Part shown: positions 1-8,211 of the stretch, piece by piece
Layout of the letters: every line of letters begins with the position of its first letter
Position numbering within the stretch: position 1 is the first letter of the stretch
Assembly (NCBI RefSeq): GCF_016595495.1
Contig: NZ_JAENIM010000042.1
Coordinates: forward strand, 1 to 64,000
Length of the DNA stretch: 64,000 nucleotides
From: Persicirhabdus sediminis
GTDB taxonomy: Bacteria > Verrucomicrobiota > Verrucomicrobiia > Verrucomicrobiales > Akkermansiaceae
Direction of reading: 5' to 3'
The notes under the pieces: model-generated
The model's database searches: none
Seen by the model: the letters and a program-made list of their open reading frames with translations, nothing else
What the model was told of the DNA's origin: nothing
Translations under genes and position numbers: made by a program

Positions 1-779
1 CAGCGCACAATTCAATCTTTCCTACTCCACTTAGTTGTTTCTTCGCTTCTGAACATGCTAGTCAGAATCACAAATTACTTTGTTTCATCTGGCACACTCC
101 TTGCTTAGAACTAGGAACTAAGTTAAGTACACTCTGTAAAAGAACTAATACGAGGAGATAAAAAACCCGACTGGCTACTGGAGCTCGTCGGCGTTTGCTT
201 CTCTCTCGTGCCCCCTTTCGGCTGGCGGGGCGCAACCTACTCAAAATTCGGATTTGCGCAAGATAAAACTACACCGAAAGTGACAAAAAATTCACCCACC
301 ACCCGCAAAGCCCACAAAATCAACCCTTAGCGATTTTCACAAAAATCCACCACCTCACCAATCCACCCGCATCACAGCTGGCCAAAATACAATTTTGCCA
401 AATCAACATCCACCACATCCCCAGTAAAATCGCCTAACCGCCAGCCATTTCAGCAAAATATCCAGCCAGAAACTCCCAGCCAACAAAGCCTCCCGCCTCA
501 CTCGATGTGAATAAGTGGTGAATAACTCCAGCTGGCTGGTCATCAGCTGAAATCACCAGCGCACGAAACCTCTCCCCAGAAAATTTCAGCCAACTGAGGA
601 GCTGTAGGCAAAAGATCTGTTTCGCTCTTTCAGAGCTTTTTTCTTTAGGGCTCCTTCTCCTTGGGTTGCGTTGCCCCTTCGGGGCTGCCTTACCCAAGGC
701 TAGGCTATTTCACGCCTTCGGCGTAGGCATGCACATAATTAACACGCTGGATATATATTGCGCTGGCCCGAATTAAACC
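1..779. other. Non-coding leader region
   Basis: No convincing gene is seen here. The only long open frame (434-697, minus) is rich in charged low-complexity sequence and overlaps a repeat hairpin, so it was not called. At about 640-735 there is a compact run of hairpins (an AGAGCTTTTTTCTTTAGGGCTC-like stem shortened by divergence, then CCCCTTCGGGGC and CGCCTTCGGCG) of the same kind found near 25.0 kb, 41.6 kb and 42.1 kb. Confidence 0.5.
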
Positions 780-1098
780 CAGCTAGCATTGGAACCAGCT
801 AGAATCAAACCCAGCTAGCATTATCCCAGCTAGCACTATCCCAGCTAGCATTATCCCAGCTAGCATTGAAACCCAGCCAGCATTGAAACCCAGCCAGAAT
901 CAAACCCAGCCAGAATCAAACCCAGCCAGAATCAAACCCAGCCAGCATTAAACCCAGCCAGAATGAAACCCAGCCAGCATTGAAACCCAGCCAGCATTGA
1001 GACCCAGCTAGAATGAAACCCAGCTAGAATTGAACCCAGCTAGCAATTGAACCCAGCTAGCAATTGAACCAGCCAGCATTAAACCCAGCTAGCAACTT
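780..1098. repeat. Tandem array of about 20 CAGCYAG-type units
   Basis: About 20 head-to-tail copies of a 15-17 bp unit. Each begins CAGCTAG or CAGCCAG and continues with CATT/AATC/AATT and an AAACC-like spacer. CAGCTAG units sit at both ends and CAGCCAG units in the middle, which suggests expansion by slippage or unequal exchange from the centre. The unit is the same word that is abundant elsewhere in the window. It ends about 150 bp upstream of the next gene. No gene overlaps it. Confidence 0.9.
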
Positions 1099-1248
1099 TA
1101 ACTTGCTTGGTTCCGTGATTTGCTGGAGAAATTCCCCCGCCATTCGCTGATTTCATTTCCTCATCTAATCTTGTGGCGAAATTTCTGGGCGATAATGTGC
1201 AACTTTCATATAAGTAATGTGTTCCATGCTACGTAACCACAAGGAGAG

Positions 1249-1683
1249 ATGAAAGATCACAAGAACATTGAGGATGACCCAATCTGGGATCTCCTAGAAA
1301 AAGCCCCTAGCCAGAAAGCCAGCGGGAGCTTCAGCCAAGACGTGCTGCGCAGTGTGCGCATGCTCGAGGATGAAGGAAAATCCCTACCATGGTGGCGGCA
1401 GTTTTGGCTACCTCAGGCATTGGCTCTTGGAGCAGCGGCTTGCATTGGTTTTGTTCTGGTCGTTCAGCAGCCAGATGGTGTCGAGCCAGCAGGCATGGCT
1501 AATCATCAAAACGAATCATCAATGATTGCGGAGCCAAGTAGCGTAGCGCTTGCTGACTCACTGGTCACCAGTTCAGATAGTGACGAGTTCGGCGAATTGC
1601 TGATTGAAGAAACTTTAGCCATTGCGGCGACTAATCCCGATGAATTTACCCGCGGAGAAATTGCCGCGTTGATTGGATTCTAA
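1249..1683 (+). CDS. Small single-pass membrane protein, function unknown
   Basis: A 144-residue protein with an acidic, charged N-terminal third, one hydrophobic segment at about residues 55-72 following two Trp residues, and an acidic Ser/Glu-rich C-terminal half. This is the layout of an anti-sigma-like or small regulatory membrane protein, but no family motif is recognised. A strong AAGGAG lies at 1241-1246, only 2 bases from the ATG, which is unusually tight; no other in-frame ATG occurs before residue 37. A clear terminator follows, so the gene is probably transcribed alone. Confidence 0.7.
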   Translation: MKDHKNIEDDPIWDLLEKAPSQKASGSFSQDVLRSVRMLEDEGKSLPWWRQFWLPQALALGAAACIGFVLVVQQPDGVEPAGMANHQNESSMIAEPSSVALADSLVTSSDSDEFGELLIEETLAIAATNPDEFTRGEIAALIGF

Positions 1684-1706
1684 GCTGGGTGTTAACTAAA
1701 TATCTC

Positions 1707-1746
1707 TAGGCGAACCTGCAAACTTCAGCGGGTTCGCCTATTATTT
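1707..1746 (+). terminator. Intrinsic terminator
   Basis: A perfect 10-bp inverted repeat, TAGGCGAACC (1707-1716) with GGTTCGCCTA (1731-1740), extendable inward by three further pairs, is followed by TTATTTT. It lies 24 bp after the stop of the small membrane-protein gene. Confidence 0.85.
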
Positions 1747-1864
1747 TGCCCACTATTTATCAGCTCGGCACTGCCGCCATATAGCTGAAAGTTTGTTCTG
1801 ACTGTGTACCTTAAAACAGTGTTTCGGTACTTTCCCTCTTCCCTTCGGAGGAATTTGGGTGTAG

Positions 1865-2968
1865 TTGAATGGAAACTTTGCACCCATGTCTGAACACACT
1901 GTATTAGATCACGTCGACCAATACCTACAAATCGGTAACGAGTATGAATGCTCTGACATTCACTTGGCTACCGCCTCTCCACCAATCTGGCGCCGTCACG
2001 GCAAGCTGCAACCCATTTGGGAAGATCACCAGCCTCTCTCAGAAGAGGACATGGATAGACTGACCAAATCATTCCTCAGTGAAAAGGAATGGAATCGCCT
2101 GCAAGAGATTGGCGATGTCGACTTTGCCTACCAAAATTCTCTTGGCCGCTTCCGATGTTCGGTGGTTCGCCAGCGCCTAGGCTACGACATCACCGCACGG
2201 ATGATTAACCCAACGGTGAGAACCATGGCTGAGCTCGGCCTACCAGAAGAATCACTCATTCCTCTCACCCGTTACCAGAACGGACTCATCCTCGTCACCG
2301 GCCCTGTGGGATCAGGGAAATCTACCTCGCTGGCCAGCATGATCGACTTCATCAATGCTGACCGAGAAGACCACATCCTGACGCTGGAAGATCCAGTGGA
2401 ATTTGTCTTTGAATCTAAAGGCTGCCAGATGACCCAGCGTGAGGTGCATACCCACACCGAGTCATTTGAGAAAGCACTGCGCGGCGCCCTGCGTGAAGAT
2501 CCAGATGTCATCATGGTGGGGGAAATGCGTAACTTGGAGACCATCCAGCTGGCACTCACTGCTGCGGAAACTGGCCACCTTGTTCTCGCCACGCTGCACA
2601 CTGGTAATGCGCCACGTACCCTCGACCGGGTGCTTGACGTTTTCCCAACTGACCAGCGCGAACAAATCCGCATCATGGTATCCGAATCATTGCGCGGCAT
2701 CCTCTCACAAGAGCTGGTTCCACGCATCGACGGCCAAGGCCGCGAACTCGCTGTTGAGCTGCTGGTGAATACAGCTGCGGTTTCCAACTGTATTCGCGAA
2801 GGTAAAACCTTCATGCTGCCTGGCGTGATGCAGACTGGTAAAAACGTCGGCATGATCACCAAAGATGAATCGCTGCGAGACCTCTACGCTAAAGGGCTCA
2901 TCAGTGCTGAAGAAGCGCTCTACCGCTGTGAAGAACCTGCGCAGATGAATGCCTTCCTGCAATCGTAA
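1865..2968 (+). CDS. PilT/PilU-family type IV pilus ATPase (divergent copy)
   Basis: A hexameric secretion ATPase of the PilT family, which powers type IV pilus retraction at the inner membrane. Visible motifs are Walker A GPVGSGKS (about residues 146-153, with Val where Thr is usual), the Asp box TLEDPVE, Walker B DPDVIMVGEMR and the His box ATLHTGN. Length (367 aa) is typical. The start is taken as TTG at 1865 because GGAGGA at 1847-1852 is correctly spaced for it; ATG at 1886 is the alternative. It lies 37 bp upstream of a second PilT homologue, and the pair resembles the pilT/pilU arrangement. This copy is the more divergent and is more likely the accessory (PilU-like) member; that assignment is inference. 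Confidence 0.88.
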   Translation: MNGNFAPMSEHTVLDHVDQYLQIGNEYECSDIHLATASPPIWRRHGKLQPIWEDHQPLSEEDMDRLTKSFLSEKEWNRLQEIGDVDFAYQNSLGRFRCSVVRQRLGYDITARMINPTVRTMAELGLPEESLIPLTRYQNGLILVTGPVGSGKSTSLASMIDFINADREDHILTLEDPVEFVFESKGCQMTQREVHTHTESFEKALRGALREDPDVIMVGEMRNLETIQLALTAAETGHLVLATLHTGNAPRTLDRVLDVFPTDQREQIRIMVSESLRGILSQELVPRIDGQGRELAVELLVNTAAVSNCIREGKTFMLPGVMQTGKNVGMITKDESLRDLYAKGLISAEEALYRCEEPAQMNAFLQS

Positions 2969-3005
2969 CCCGTCATCAAATTTTAACTCATTTTTCTAGA
3001 CTACT

Positions 3006-4115
3006 ATGGCTACTATCGACGCCCTTTTCCAATATTTGATCGACCAAGGCGGATCCGACTTACACCTCTCAGAAGGCCAACCACCTAAACTTCGTGTGCA
3101 CGGTGCGGTTTCGGCTATTCCTGAGCAGCCAGTACTCACCCACGAGTACATCAAAGACATGCTCGGTGAGATCTGCGATCCTACTGCCTTTGAAAAATAC
3201 CTCGAATCAGGCGACCTCGACTTCGCTTACGAGATGAATGAAACCGCACGTTTCCGCTGCAACTACCTGAAGCAACAACACGGCCTCGGCGCAGTTTTCC
3301 GTCTCATTCCTACTAAAATCCTCACCCTCGAGCAGCTCAATGTTCCAGAAGTAATCAAAAACTTCGGCCACATGCGCTCAGGATTGGTGCTCGTCACCGG
3401 TCCTACAGGCTCTGGTAAATCCACCACGCTGGCTGCGCTGATCGACTACATCAATACCAACTACAACCGCCACATCGTGACGATTGAGGAACCGATTGAG
3501 TTTGTTCACACATCCAAGCAATCCATCATCACCCAGCGCGAAGTGCCTATCCAGACACCAAGTTTCGCCGACGGCCTGCGCGCCTCCCTGCGTGAAGATG
3601 CCGACATCGTTCTCGTGGGTGAGATGCGTGATTTGGAAACCATTTCCCTCGCGCTCACCGCTGCGGAAACCGGTCTGCTCGTCTTTGGTACCCTGCACAC
3701 CAACAACGCCCGCAAAACCGTTGACCGTATTGTGGACGTTTTCCCAGCTGACCAGCAGAGCCAAGTGCGCACCATGCTCGCCGCCTCACTCAAAGGGGTA
3801 GTTGCCCAGCTGCTGATGAAGCGCAGTGACAAACCTGGCCGCTGCGCGGTCAATGAAATCATGTTCTCCAATACCGCCGTGTCCGCGATTATTCGTGAAG
3901 GTAAAACTCAGAAACTCTACGACGTCATCATCGGTGGTAAAGCCGAAGGCATGCAGTTCATGGACGAAGCCATCTGGGAAAAACTCCAGCAAGGCATGGT
4001 TTCCCCTGAAGAAGCGTACATGAAAGCGATTGATAAAACTCGCTTCAAACGATTCCTTCCAGCTGAAGCCGCCCATCTTGGCGACGCCTCTGGCGAAAAC
4101 CCAATGGGACATTAA
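3006..4115 (+). CDS. pilT: Type IV pilus retraction ATPase PilT
   Basis: A 369-residue twitching-motility ATPase. It has the canonical Walker A GPTGSGKSTT (from about residue 132), Asp box TIEEPIE, Walker B DADIVLVGEMRD and His box GTLHTNNA, followed by the PilT-type C-terminal domain with the conserved AIIREGKT segment. It hydrolyses ATP to drive pilin depolymerisation, which gives twitching, adhesion and often DNA uptake. It follows the divergent homologue directly, probably on the same transcript, and is closed by a strong terminator. No pilin or assembly genes lie in the window, so these two genes stand away from the main pilus cluster. Confidence 0.93.
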   Translation: MATIDALFQYLIDQGGSDLHLSEGQPPKLRVHGAVSAIPEQPVLTHEYIKDMLGEICDPTAFEKYLESGDLDFAYEMNETARFRCNYLKQQHGLGAVFRLIPTKILTLEQLNVPEVIKNFGHMRSGLVLVTGPTGSGKSTTLAALIDYINTNYNRHIVTIEEPIEFVHTSKQSIITQREVPIQTPSFADGLRASLREDADIVLVGEMRDLETISLALTAAETGLLVFGTLHTNNARKTVDRIVDVFPADQQSQVRTMLAASLKGVVAQLLMKRSDKPGRCAVNEIMFSNTAVSAIIREGKTQKLYDVIIGGKAEGMQFMDEAIWEKLQQGMVSPEEAYMKAIDKTRFKRFLPAEAAHLGDASGENPMGH

Positions 4116-4137
4116 ACTCATCCATTCAGACATTTGC

Positions 4138-4174
4138 AAAAAGCGTGTGACCAGCTGGTTACACGCTTTTTTTT
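4138..4174 (+). terminator. Intrinsic terminator after pilT
   Basis: A stem AAAGCGTGT / ACACGCTTT encloses GACCAGCTGGTT, itself a short palindrome built on CAGCTG, and is followed by a run of eight T. It ends the pilT pair. The loop carries the CCAGCTGG word that is frequent across the window. Confidence 0.9.
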
Positions 4175-4309
4175 GATCTTAAAATTAAACCGTTTAGACC
4201 AATTAACCAAAACGCCGACATAGATCACACAAAAAGGCAGCTATTTGTCCACGGCTGCGCGTTGATAAACGTGTCTATATAAACTCCCCACATCATCCAT
4301 CTCACCATC

Positions 4310-5731
4310 ATGAACACTTTGAAAAAATCGATTGCAGCTGGCTTTTTTGCCCTCACAGCTACGGCCATGACGTCGCAGGCGCAGCAGCCCAATATCATCG
4401 TCATTCTCACCGACGACATGTGCTACAATGCCATCAGCTACACTGGCGGCCCAGTCGCCACGCCAAACCTAGACAGCCTCTGCACCGAAGGCACCTTTTC
4501 CCCACAAGGATACTCTACCCACGCCGTCTGCGCGCCAGCTCGAGCAGGTCTGATGACTGGCCGGTTTCAGGCTAGATTTGGCTACGAAACACTCACTGAT
4601 ACCAACGAGATCGCCAACAAATACGACTACGGCGTGGATACCAATGAAATCATGCTGCCGCAGGTGCTCAAGGAAGTTGGCTACAAAACCAGCTTTTTTG
4701 GCAAATGGCACCTTGGAGGCAACGACAAATACGCGCCATTCAACCGCGGATTTGACTACACACTCGGCTTCGAAGGCCGCTGCTCGTACTTCAGACTCAG
4801 CTCCGGCAAATACCCACTTCTGAAAAATGGCAAACCCGTCAAAGGGCTCGCCGATGATGTCTACCTCGGCGACTACCTCGCTGAAAATGCCAGCAAGTTC
4901 ATTCATGAAAATAAGGACACTCCCTTTTTCATGTACTTTGCAGACTATGCCATGCACGGGCCATTTCAGGCACCCAAGGCTGATATTCCCAAAGGAAAAC
5001 ATTCCTACCACGGGCTCGTCAAAGCCTTCGATCGCACCGTAGGCACCCTGCTCACCGCGCTCGATGAAAGCGGCCAGCGCGACAATACCTTGATCTTTTT
5101 CATGAGCGACAACGGCGGCATAACCAAAGAAGAAATCATTGAAGCAGGCTTCAACAATGGCCCATTGCGCGGCGGCAAAGCCCGTTATACCGAAGGCGGC
5201 ATCCGCGTGCCATACGCCATCAGCTGGCCAGCTCAGTTTGGCGGCAAGGGAGATTTTGACTACCCAATCTCATCACTCGACATCTTCCCCACCTCAGTAG
5301 CCGCCGCTGGTGGAAAATTGCCAAATGACCGCGAGTACGACGGCATCAACCTACTGCCCTACCTCAAAGGCGAAAAAACCGGGCTGGAAAAACGCACACT
5401 CATGTGGCGCGCTATCGACGGCCACGCCATCCGCAAAGGTGACCATAAACTCGTCTGGGTTCGCGACAAAGCCACCACCCGTAAGCTCGACCTCAAAGAA
5501 GGCATCAATCCAAAAAAACGCCCTGAGAATTACAAAATCTTGCCGCCACGCTACCAGCACCGCAAACAAGATGGATATTATTTCCCCGCCGAACTCTACA
5601 ACCTCAGCAAAGATGTAGGCGAAACCAATAACATCGCCGAGCAAAACCCTGAGATCGTCAAGGAACTCATTAAAGAGCTCGACCGCTTCGACAATCTCAG
5701 CAGCCAGCCACAATATCAGCTCAATAAATAA
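4310..5731 (+). CDS. Secreted sulfatase (formylglycine-dependent)
   Basis: A 473-residue sulfatase that hydrolyses sulfate esters, probably of algal or animal polysaccharides, outside the cytoplasm. Residues 1-24 form a signal peptide ending near SQA-QQ. Family motifs in order are the metal-binding TDDM near residue 34, the CAPAR signature at Cys74 (the Cys converted to formylglycine; C-x-P-x-R), GKWHLG around residue 130, and SDNGG near residue 266. Full length for the family. The exact substrate cannot be read from the sequence. It has no visible partner such as a carbohydrate-binding or SusD-like gene. A second sulfatase sits at 61,021. Confidence 0.93.
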   Translation: MNTLKKSIAAGFFALTATAMTSQAQQPNIIVILTDDMCYNAISYTGGPVATPNLDSLCTEGTFSPQGYSTHAVCAPARAGLMTGRFQARFGYETLTDTNEIANKYDYGVDTNEIMLPQVLKEVGYKTSFFGKWHLGGNDKYAPFNRGFDYTLGFEGRCSYFRLSSGKYPLLKNGKPVKGLADDVYLGDYLAENASKFIHENKDTPFFMYFADYAMHGPFQAPKADIPKGKHSYHGLVKAFDRTVGTLLTALDESGQRDNTLIFFMSDNGGITKEEIIEAGFNNGPLRGGKARYTEGGIRVPYAISWPAQFGGKGDFDYPISSLDIFPTSVAAAGGKLPNDREYDGINLLPYLKGEKTGLEKRTLMWRAIDGHAIRKGDHKLVWVRDKATTRKLDLKEGINPKKRPENYKILPPRYQHRKQDGYYFPAELYNLSKDVGETNNIAEQNPEIVKELIKELDRFDNLSSQPQYQLNK

Positions 5732-5822
5732 ACTTCAGCTGGCTCGGAAAGAATCCAGCCAGCTGAACCTTCGTTAGCTCAGAGTCATCTAGCCAGATTT
5801 CCATTGATCATCTAACGATCTA

Positions 5823-5860
5823 ATCTATCTTTTTCTCAGATGTCTGAGGAAAAGATAGAT
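5823..5860 (+). promoter_or_regulatory. Inverted repeat covering the start codon (copy 1)
   Basis: The arms 5823-5840 and 5843-5860 are 18 bp each with a 2-base centre, and the ATG (5840-5842) sits exactly at the centre. One position differs from perfect symmetry, and in RNA it would still pair as U-G. No Shine-Dalgarno sequence lies outside the hairpin. It could block ribosome entry, or be a two-fold symmetric operator. Confidence 0.75.
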
Positions 5861-6409
5861 CTAGCTAGTAGTGAATATGAGCATGAGCTCGAACCGCCCA
5901 AACTAACGGCAAGATCTAAATTCAACACTATATTTCAGATCTCCCTCGCTGGCAGTTGGCTGCTGCTTGACGTTCTGCGCGACGCCCCCTTCCCTTGGCA
6001 TAAGTATCTAATCATTTTAACTATCATACTTGGCTTTTTTGCGCTCGTCTACGCCCACCGACGAGCTGGCTCACCATTTTCCCACCAGCTCCAACGATTT
6101 AATGACTTTTGGAATCGTCCGGTTCAAATCATTCCTAACGAAATCAAAACAATCCAGTTCCGGCGCTGGCCAAAGAAGAGTCCGCGATATCTGATTCGCT
6201 GGAATGATCAATCGCTGTCGCTCATTAGCAAAAGTGCCGACGGTAATATCGAGGAAATCGTCCAGTCCAAATGGGACGAGCTCGTCTCTATCATTACCGA
6301 TCAGGGAGGTTATGATATTCACTTCAAGGGAGGCCGATGCATTCGCCTCTATAATGACGAACTCAGCAAAGAACTCGACGACCAGCTAGAAAAACACCGA
6401 AGTAACTAA
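5840..6409 (+). CDS. Duplicated membrane protein of unknown function (copy 1)
   Basis: 189 residues. A charged N-terminus (MSEEKIDLASSEYEHEL) is followed by two hydrophobic segments at about residues 33-48 and 53-72, then a soluble C-terminal domain with a basic RRWPKKSPRYLIRW stretch. The layout resembles small two-helix proteins with a cytoplasmic PH-like domain, but no family is recognised with confidence. Its twin follows at 6540 with a near-identical upstream region. The start codon lies at the centre of an 18-bp inverted repeat, so expression is probably controlled at initiation. Confidence 0.75.
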   Translation: MSEEKIDLASSEYEHELEPPKLTARSKFNTIFQISLAGSWLLLDVLRDAPFPWHKYLIILTIILGFFALVYAHRRAGSPFSHQLQRFNDFWNRPVQIIPNEIKTIQFRRWPKKSPRYLIRWNDQSLSLISKSADGNIEEIVQSKWDELVSIITDQGGYDIHFKGGRCIRLYNDELSKELDDQLEKHRSN

Positions 6410-6522
6410 GCTGCTAACTGGCTGGAAATAAACTTCAGCTGGCTCGGAAAAATTCCAGCCAGCTGAACCTTCGTTAGCTCAGAGTCATCTAGCCAGATTT
6501 CCATTGATCACCTAACGATCTA

Positions 6523-6560
6523 ATCTATCTTTTCCTCAGATGTCTGAGGAAAAGATAGAT
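6523..6560 (+). promoter_or_regulatory. Perfect 18-bp inverted repeat centred on a start codon (copy 2)
   Basis: ATCTATCTTTTCCTCAGA (6523-6540) and TCTGAGGAAAAGATAGAT (6543-6560) are exact reverse complements with only TG between them. The ATG spans the end of the left arm and the centre. In mRNA this would be a long hairpin hiding the start codon. Confidence 0.85.
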
Positions 6561-7127
6561 CTAGCTAGTAGTGAATATGAGCATGAGCTCGAGCTCAAGT
6601 CACCCGAGCTAACGGCAAGATACATATTCTTCAGAGTATGCCTGTTCGGCTTATGGTTATGGTTATGTTCCCAGTTTTTTCTGCGCTATGGTCGCTTTGA
6701 ATGGCAGCAATTTCTGTTCTTCCTATCCATCATACTCGGCTTTTATGCGCTCCGCTACGCATGCAAAATAGCCTACCGACGAGCTGGCTCACCATTTGCC
6801 CACCAGCTCCAACGATTTGAGGACTTTTGGAAAAGTCCGGTTCAAATCATTCCTAACGAAATCAAAACAATCCAGTTCCGGCGCTGGCCAAAGAAGAGTC
6901 CGCGATATCTGATTCGCTGGAATGATCAATCGCTGACGCTCATTAGCAAAACTGCCGACGGTAATATCGAGGAAATCGTTCAGTCCAAATGGGACGAGCT
7001 CGCCTCTATCATTACCGACCAGGGAGGTTATGATATTCACTTCAAGGGAGGCCGATACATTCGCCTCTATAATGACCAACTCAGCAAAGAACTCTGCGAC
7101 CAGCTAGAAAAACACCGAAGCAACTAA
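6540..7127 (+). CDS. Duplicated membrane protein of unknown function (copy 2)
   Basis: 195 residues and paralogous to the gene at 5840. The first ~17 residues and everything after about residue 80 are almost identical to copy 1. Between them is a longer, different hydrophobic region (aromatic and Leu/Trp-rich, about residues 28-75) with two likely membrane helices. So the soluble domain is conserved while the membrane part differs, as would fit proteins with a common cytoplasmic role and different membrane partners. The function is unknown. Confidence 0.75.
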   Translation: MSEEKIDLASSEYEHELELKSPELTARYIFFRVCLFGLWLWLCSQFFLRYGRFEWQQFLFFLSIILGFYALRYACKIAYRRAGSPFAHQLQRFEDFWKSPVQIIPNEIKTIQFRRWPKKSPRYLIRWNDQSLTLISKTADGNIEEIVQSKWDELASIITDQGGYDIHFKGGRYIRLYNDQLSKELCDQLEKHRSN

Positions 7128-7170
7128 GCTGCTAACTGGCTGGAAATACGCTCACACTAACTTCCTCCAG

Positions 7171-7593
7171 CTAGAACCCACCATCCACGCGCCCGCGGTT
7201 CTTTTTGGTTTCGCTGCGCATTTTTTTTGCCTTCTGGCGTCGCTTCTCAGAGCCACGTGTCGGCTTAGTCGCTTTGCGTTTTTTCTGCTCCACAGTCACC
7301 CCTTTGATGAGCAAATACAGCCGCCGCAATGCCTCGTCGCGGTTTTTCTCAAAGCTGCGAAATTCCTGCGCTTTGATCACAATCACACCATCTTTAGTCA
7401 AGCGCTGGTCGCTCATCGCCAGCAGCCGCTCGCGGTAAAAATCTGGCAATACCTTGGAGTTGGTCACATCAAATCTCAAGTGCGCCGCCGAGCTCACCTT
7501 GTTGACATTTTGCCCACCAGCTCCCTGAGATCGCACCCCTTGGATTTCGATCTCATCCGCCGGAAGAGTAAGTTGGTTCGAAATTCTTAACAT
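7171..7593 (-). CDS. arfB: Peptidyl-tRNA hydrolase ArfB (ribosome rescue)
   Basis: A 140-residue class I release-factor-like protein. The catalytic GGQ motif is in GAGGQNVNK at about residues 26-34, in the context VRSQGAGGQ that is typical of ArfB/YaeJ rather than RF1/RF2 (no codon-recognition domain, short length). The C-terminal ~40 residues are Lys/Arg-rich; in ArfB this tail enters the empty mRNA channel of stalled ribosomes, where the GGQ then releases the nascent chain. It is convergent with the duplicated genes and stands alone. Confidence 0.93.
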   Translation of the reverse strand: MLRISNQLTLPADEIEIQGVRSQGAGGQNVNKVSSAAHLRFDVTNSKVLPDFYRERLLAMSDQRLTKDGVIVIKAQEFRSFEKNRDEALRRLYLLIKGVTVEQKKRKATKPTRGSEKRRQKAKKMRSETKKNRGRVDGGF

Positions 7594-7770
7594 CTTTTAC
7601 AAAATCTATCATAACTCATTTCCTCCCAGCTGAAACCTCAAAGATAGCTAAGGCTCGCGACCCTTTTAGAATAAGGGAATAACTGACACTAGAAACCCCA
7701 GTTCTAGCCATGTCTCAACCCGTGCATTTGCGCATTCTCTTCTGGGCTGAAAATATCTACCGTCCCGCCC

Positions 7771-8211
7771 ATGAATCATCCACATCTCATCGGCCTGCTC
7801 GTTGGCGGCGTTCTGCCAGCCTTTCTGTTTGGCTTGGCCAATCTATTTCAAAAATCAGCCGGCAACCACCCCATCTCCATTGGCATCTACCTGATCATGA
7901 TCAGCATTGGCGTCGCCATCGTAGGTGCCGTCATCGCCATCACCGGAGACAAACAAAACATCAGCCTAGCGGCAGCACTGCCATCCATCGGCGTTGGGCT
8001 CTTCTGGGCCGCTGGTGTCGCCTTTGTTTTTGTCGGCCTCAGGCACTATGGCGCGCCCATTTCCAAGCTGGCTCCGCTGTATAACCTCAATACCCTCGTC
8101 ACCATCGCCTTCGCTTTATTCATCTTCTCAGAGTGGAAAGATACCAATTTCCCCAGCCTCATCAGTGGCTCGTTTTTCCTCATCCTCGGCGGTGTATTGA
8201 TCTCCAAATAA
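7771..8211 (+). CDS. EamA/DMT-family half-size membrane transporter
   Basis: 146 residues with four to five hydrophobic helices and almost no soluble part. The end (YGAPISKLAPLYNLNTLVT...GGVLISK) matches the EamA repeat of drug/metabolite transporters. Full DMT proteins have two such repeats; this has one, as in small SMR-like or paired half transporters that must dimerise. The substrate is unknown. A second start (ATG 7710) gives a different frame and is not used. Confidence 0.75.
   Translation: MNHPHLIGLLVGGVLPAFLFGLANLFQKSAGNHPISIGIYLIMISIGVAIVGAVIAITGDKQNISLAAALPSIGVGLFWAAGVAFVFVGLRHYGAPISKLAPLYNLNTLVTIAFALFIFSEWKDTNFPSLISGSFFLILGGVLISK

Larger units (their letters stand above)
5729..6424. 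repeat. Tandem duplication, unit 1
   Basis: This ~700 bp unit holds one membrane-protein gene plus its upstream region, and is repeated at once downstream (6425-7145). The ~110 bp before each gene is nearly identical between the units, including an 11-bp inverted repeat TTCAGCTGGCT / AGCCAGCTGAA (5734-5767 here). The 3' two thirds of the gene is also nearly identical; only the membrane-segment region differs strongly. Confidence 0.9.
6425..7145. repeat. Tandem duplication, unit 2
   Basis: Second copy of the unit at 5729-6424, with the same upstream inverted repeat (6434-6444 with 6457-6467) and the same 3' tail (GCTAACTGGCTGGAAATA). The high identity at both ends with a divergent centre suggests recent duplication followed by replacement of, or fast change in, the membrane segment, or gene conversion of the flanks. 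Confidence 0.9.

Noticed and set aside
434-697. 87-codon minus-strand frame
   Set aside because: Its N-terminal part is a translation of the CCCCTTCGGGGC repeat module and the rest has no coding signal or homology that I can recognise.
780-1098. CRISPR array
   Set aside because: The units are 15-17 bp and contiguous with no unique spacers; it is a simple tandem repeat.
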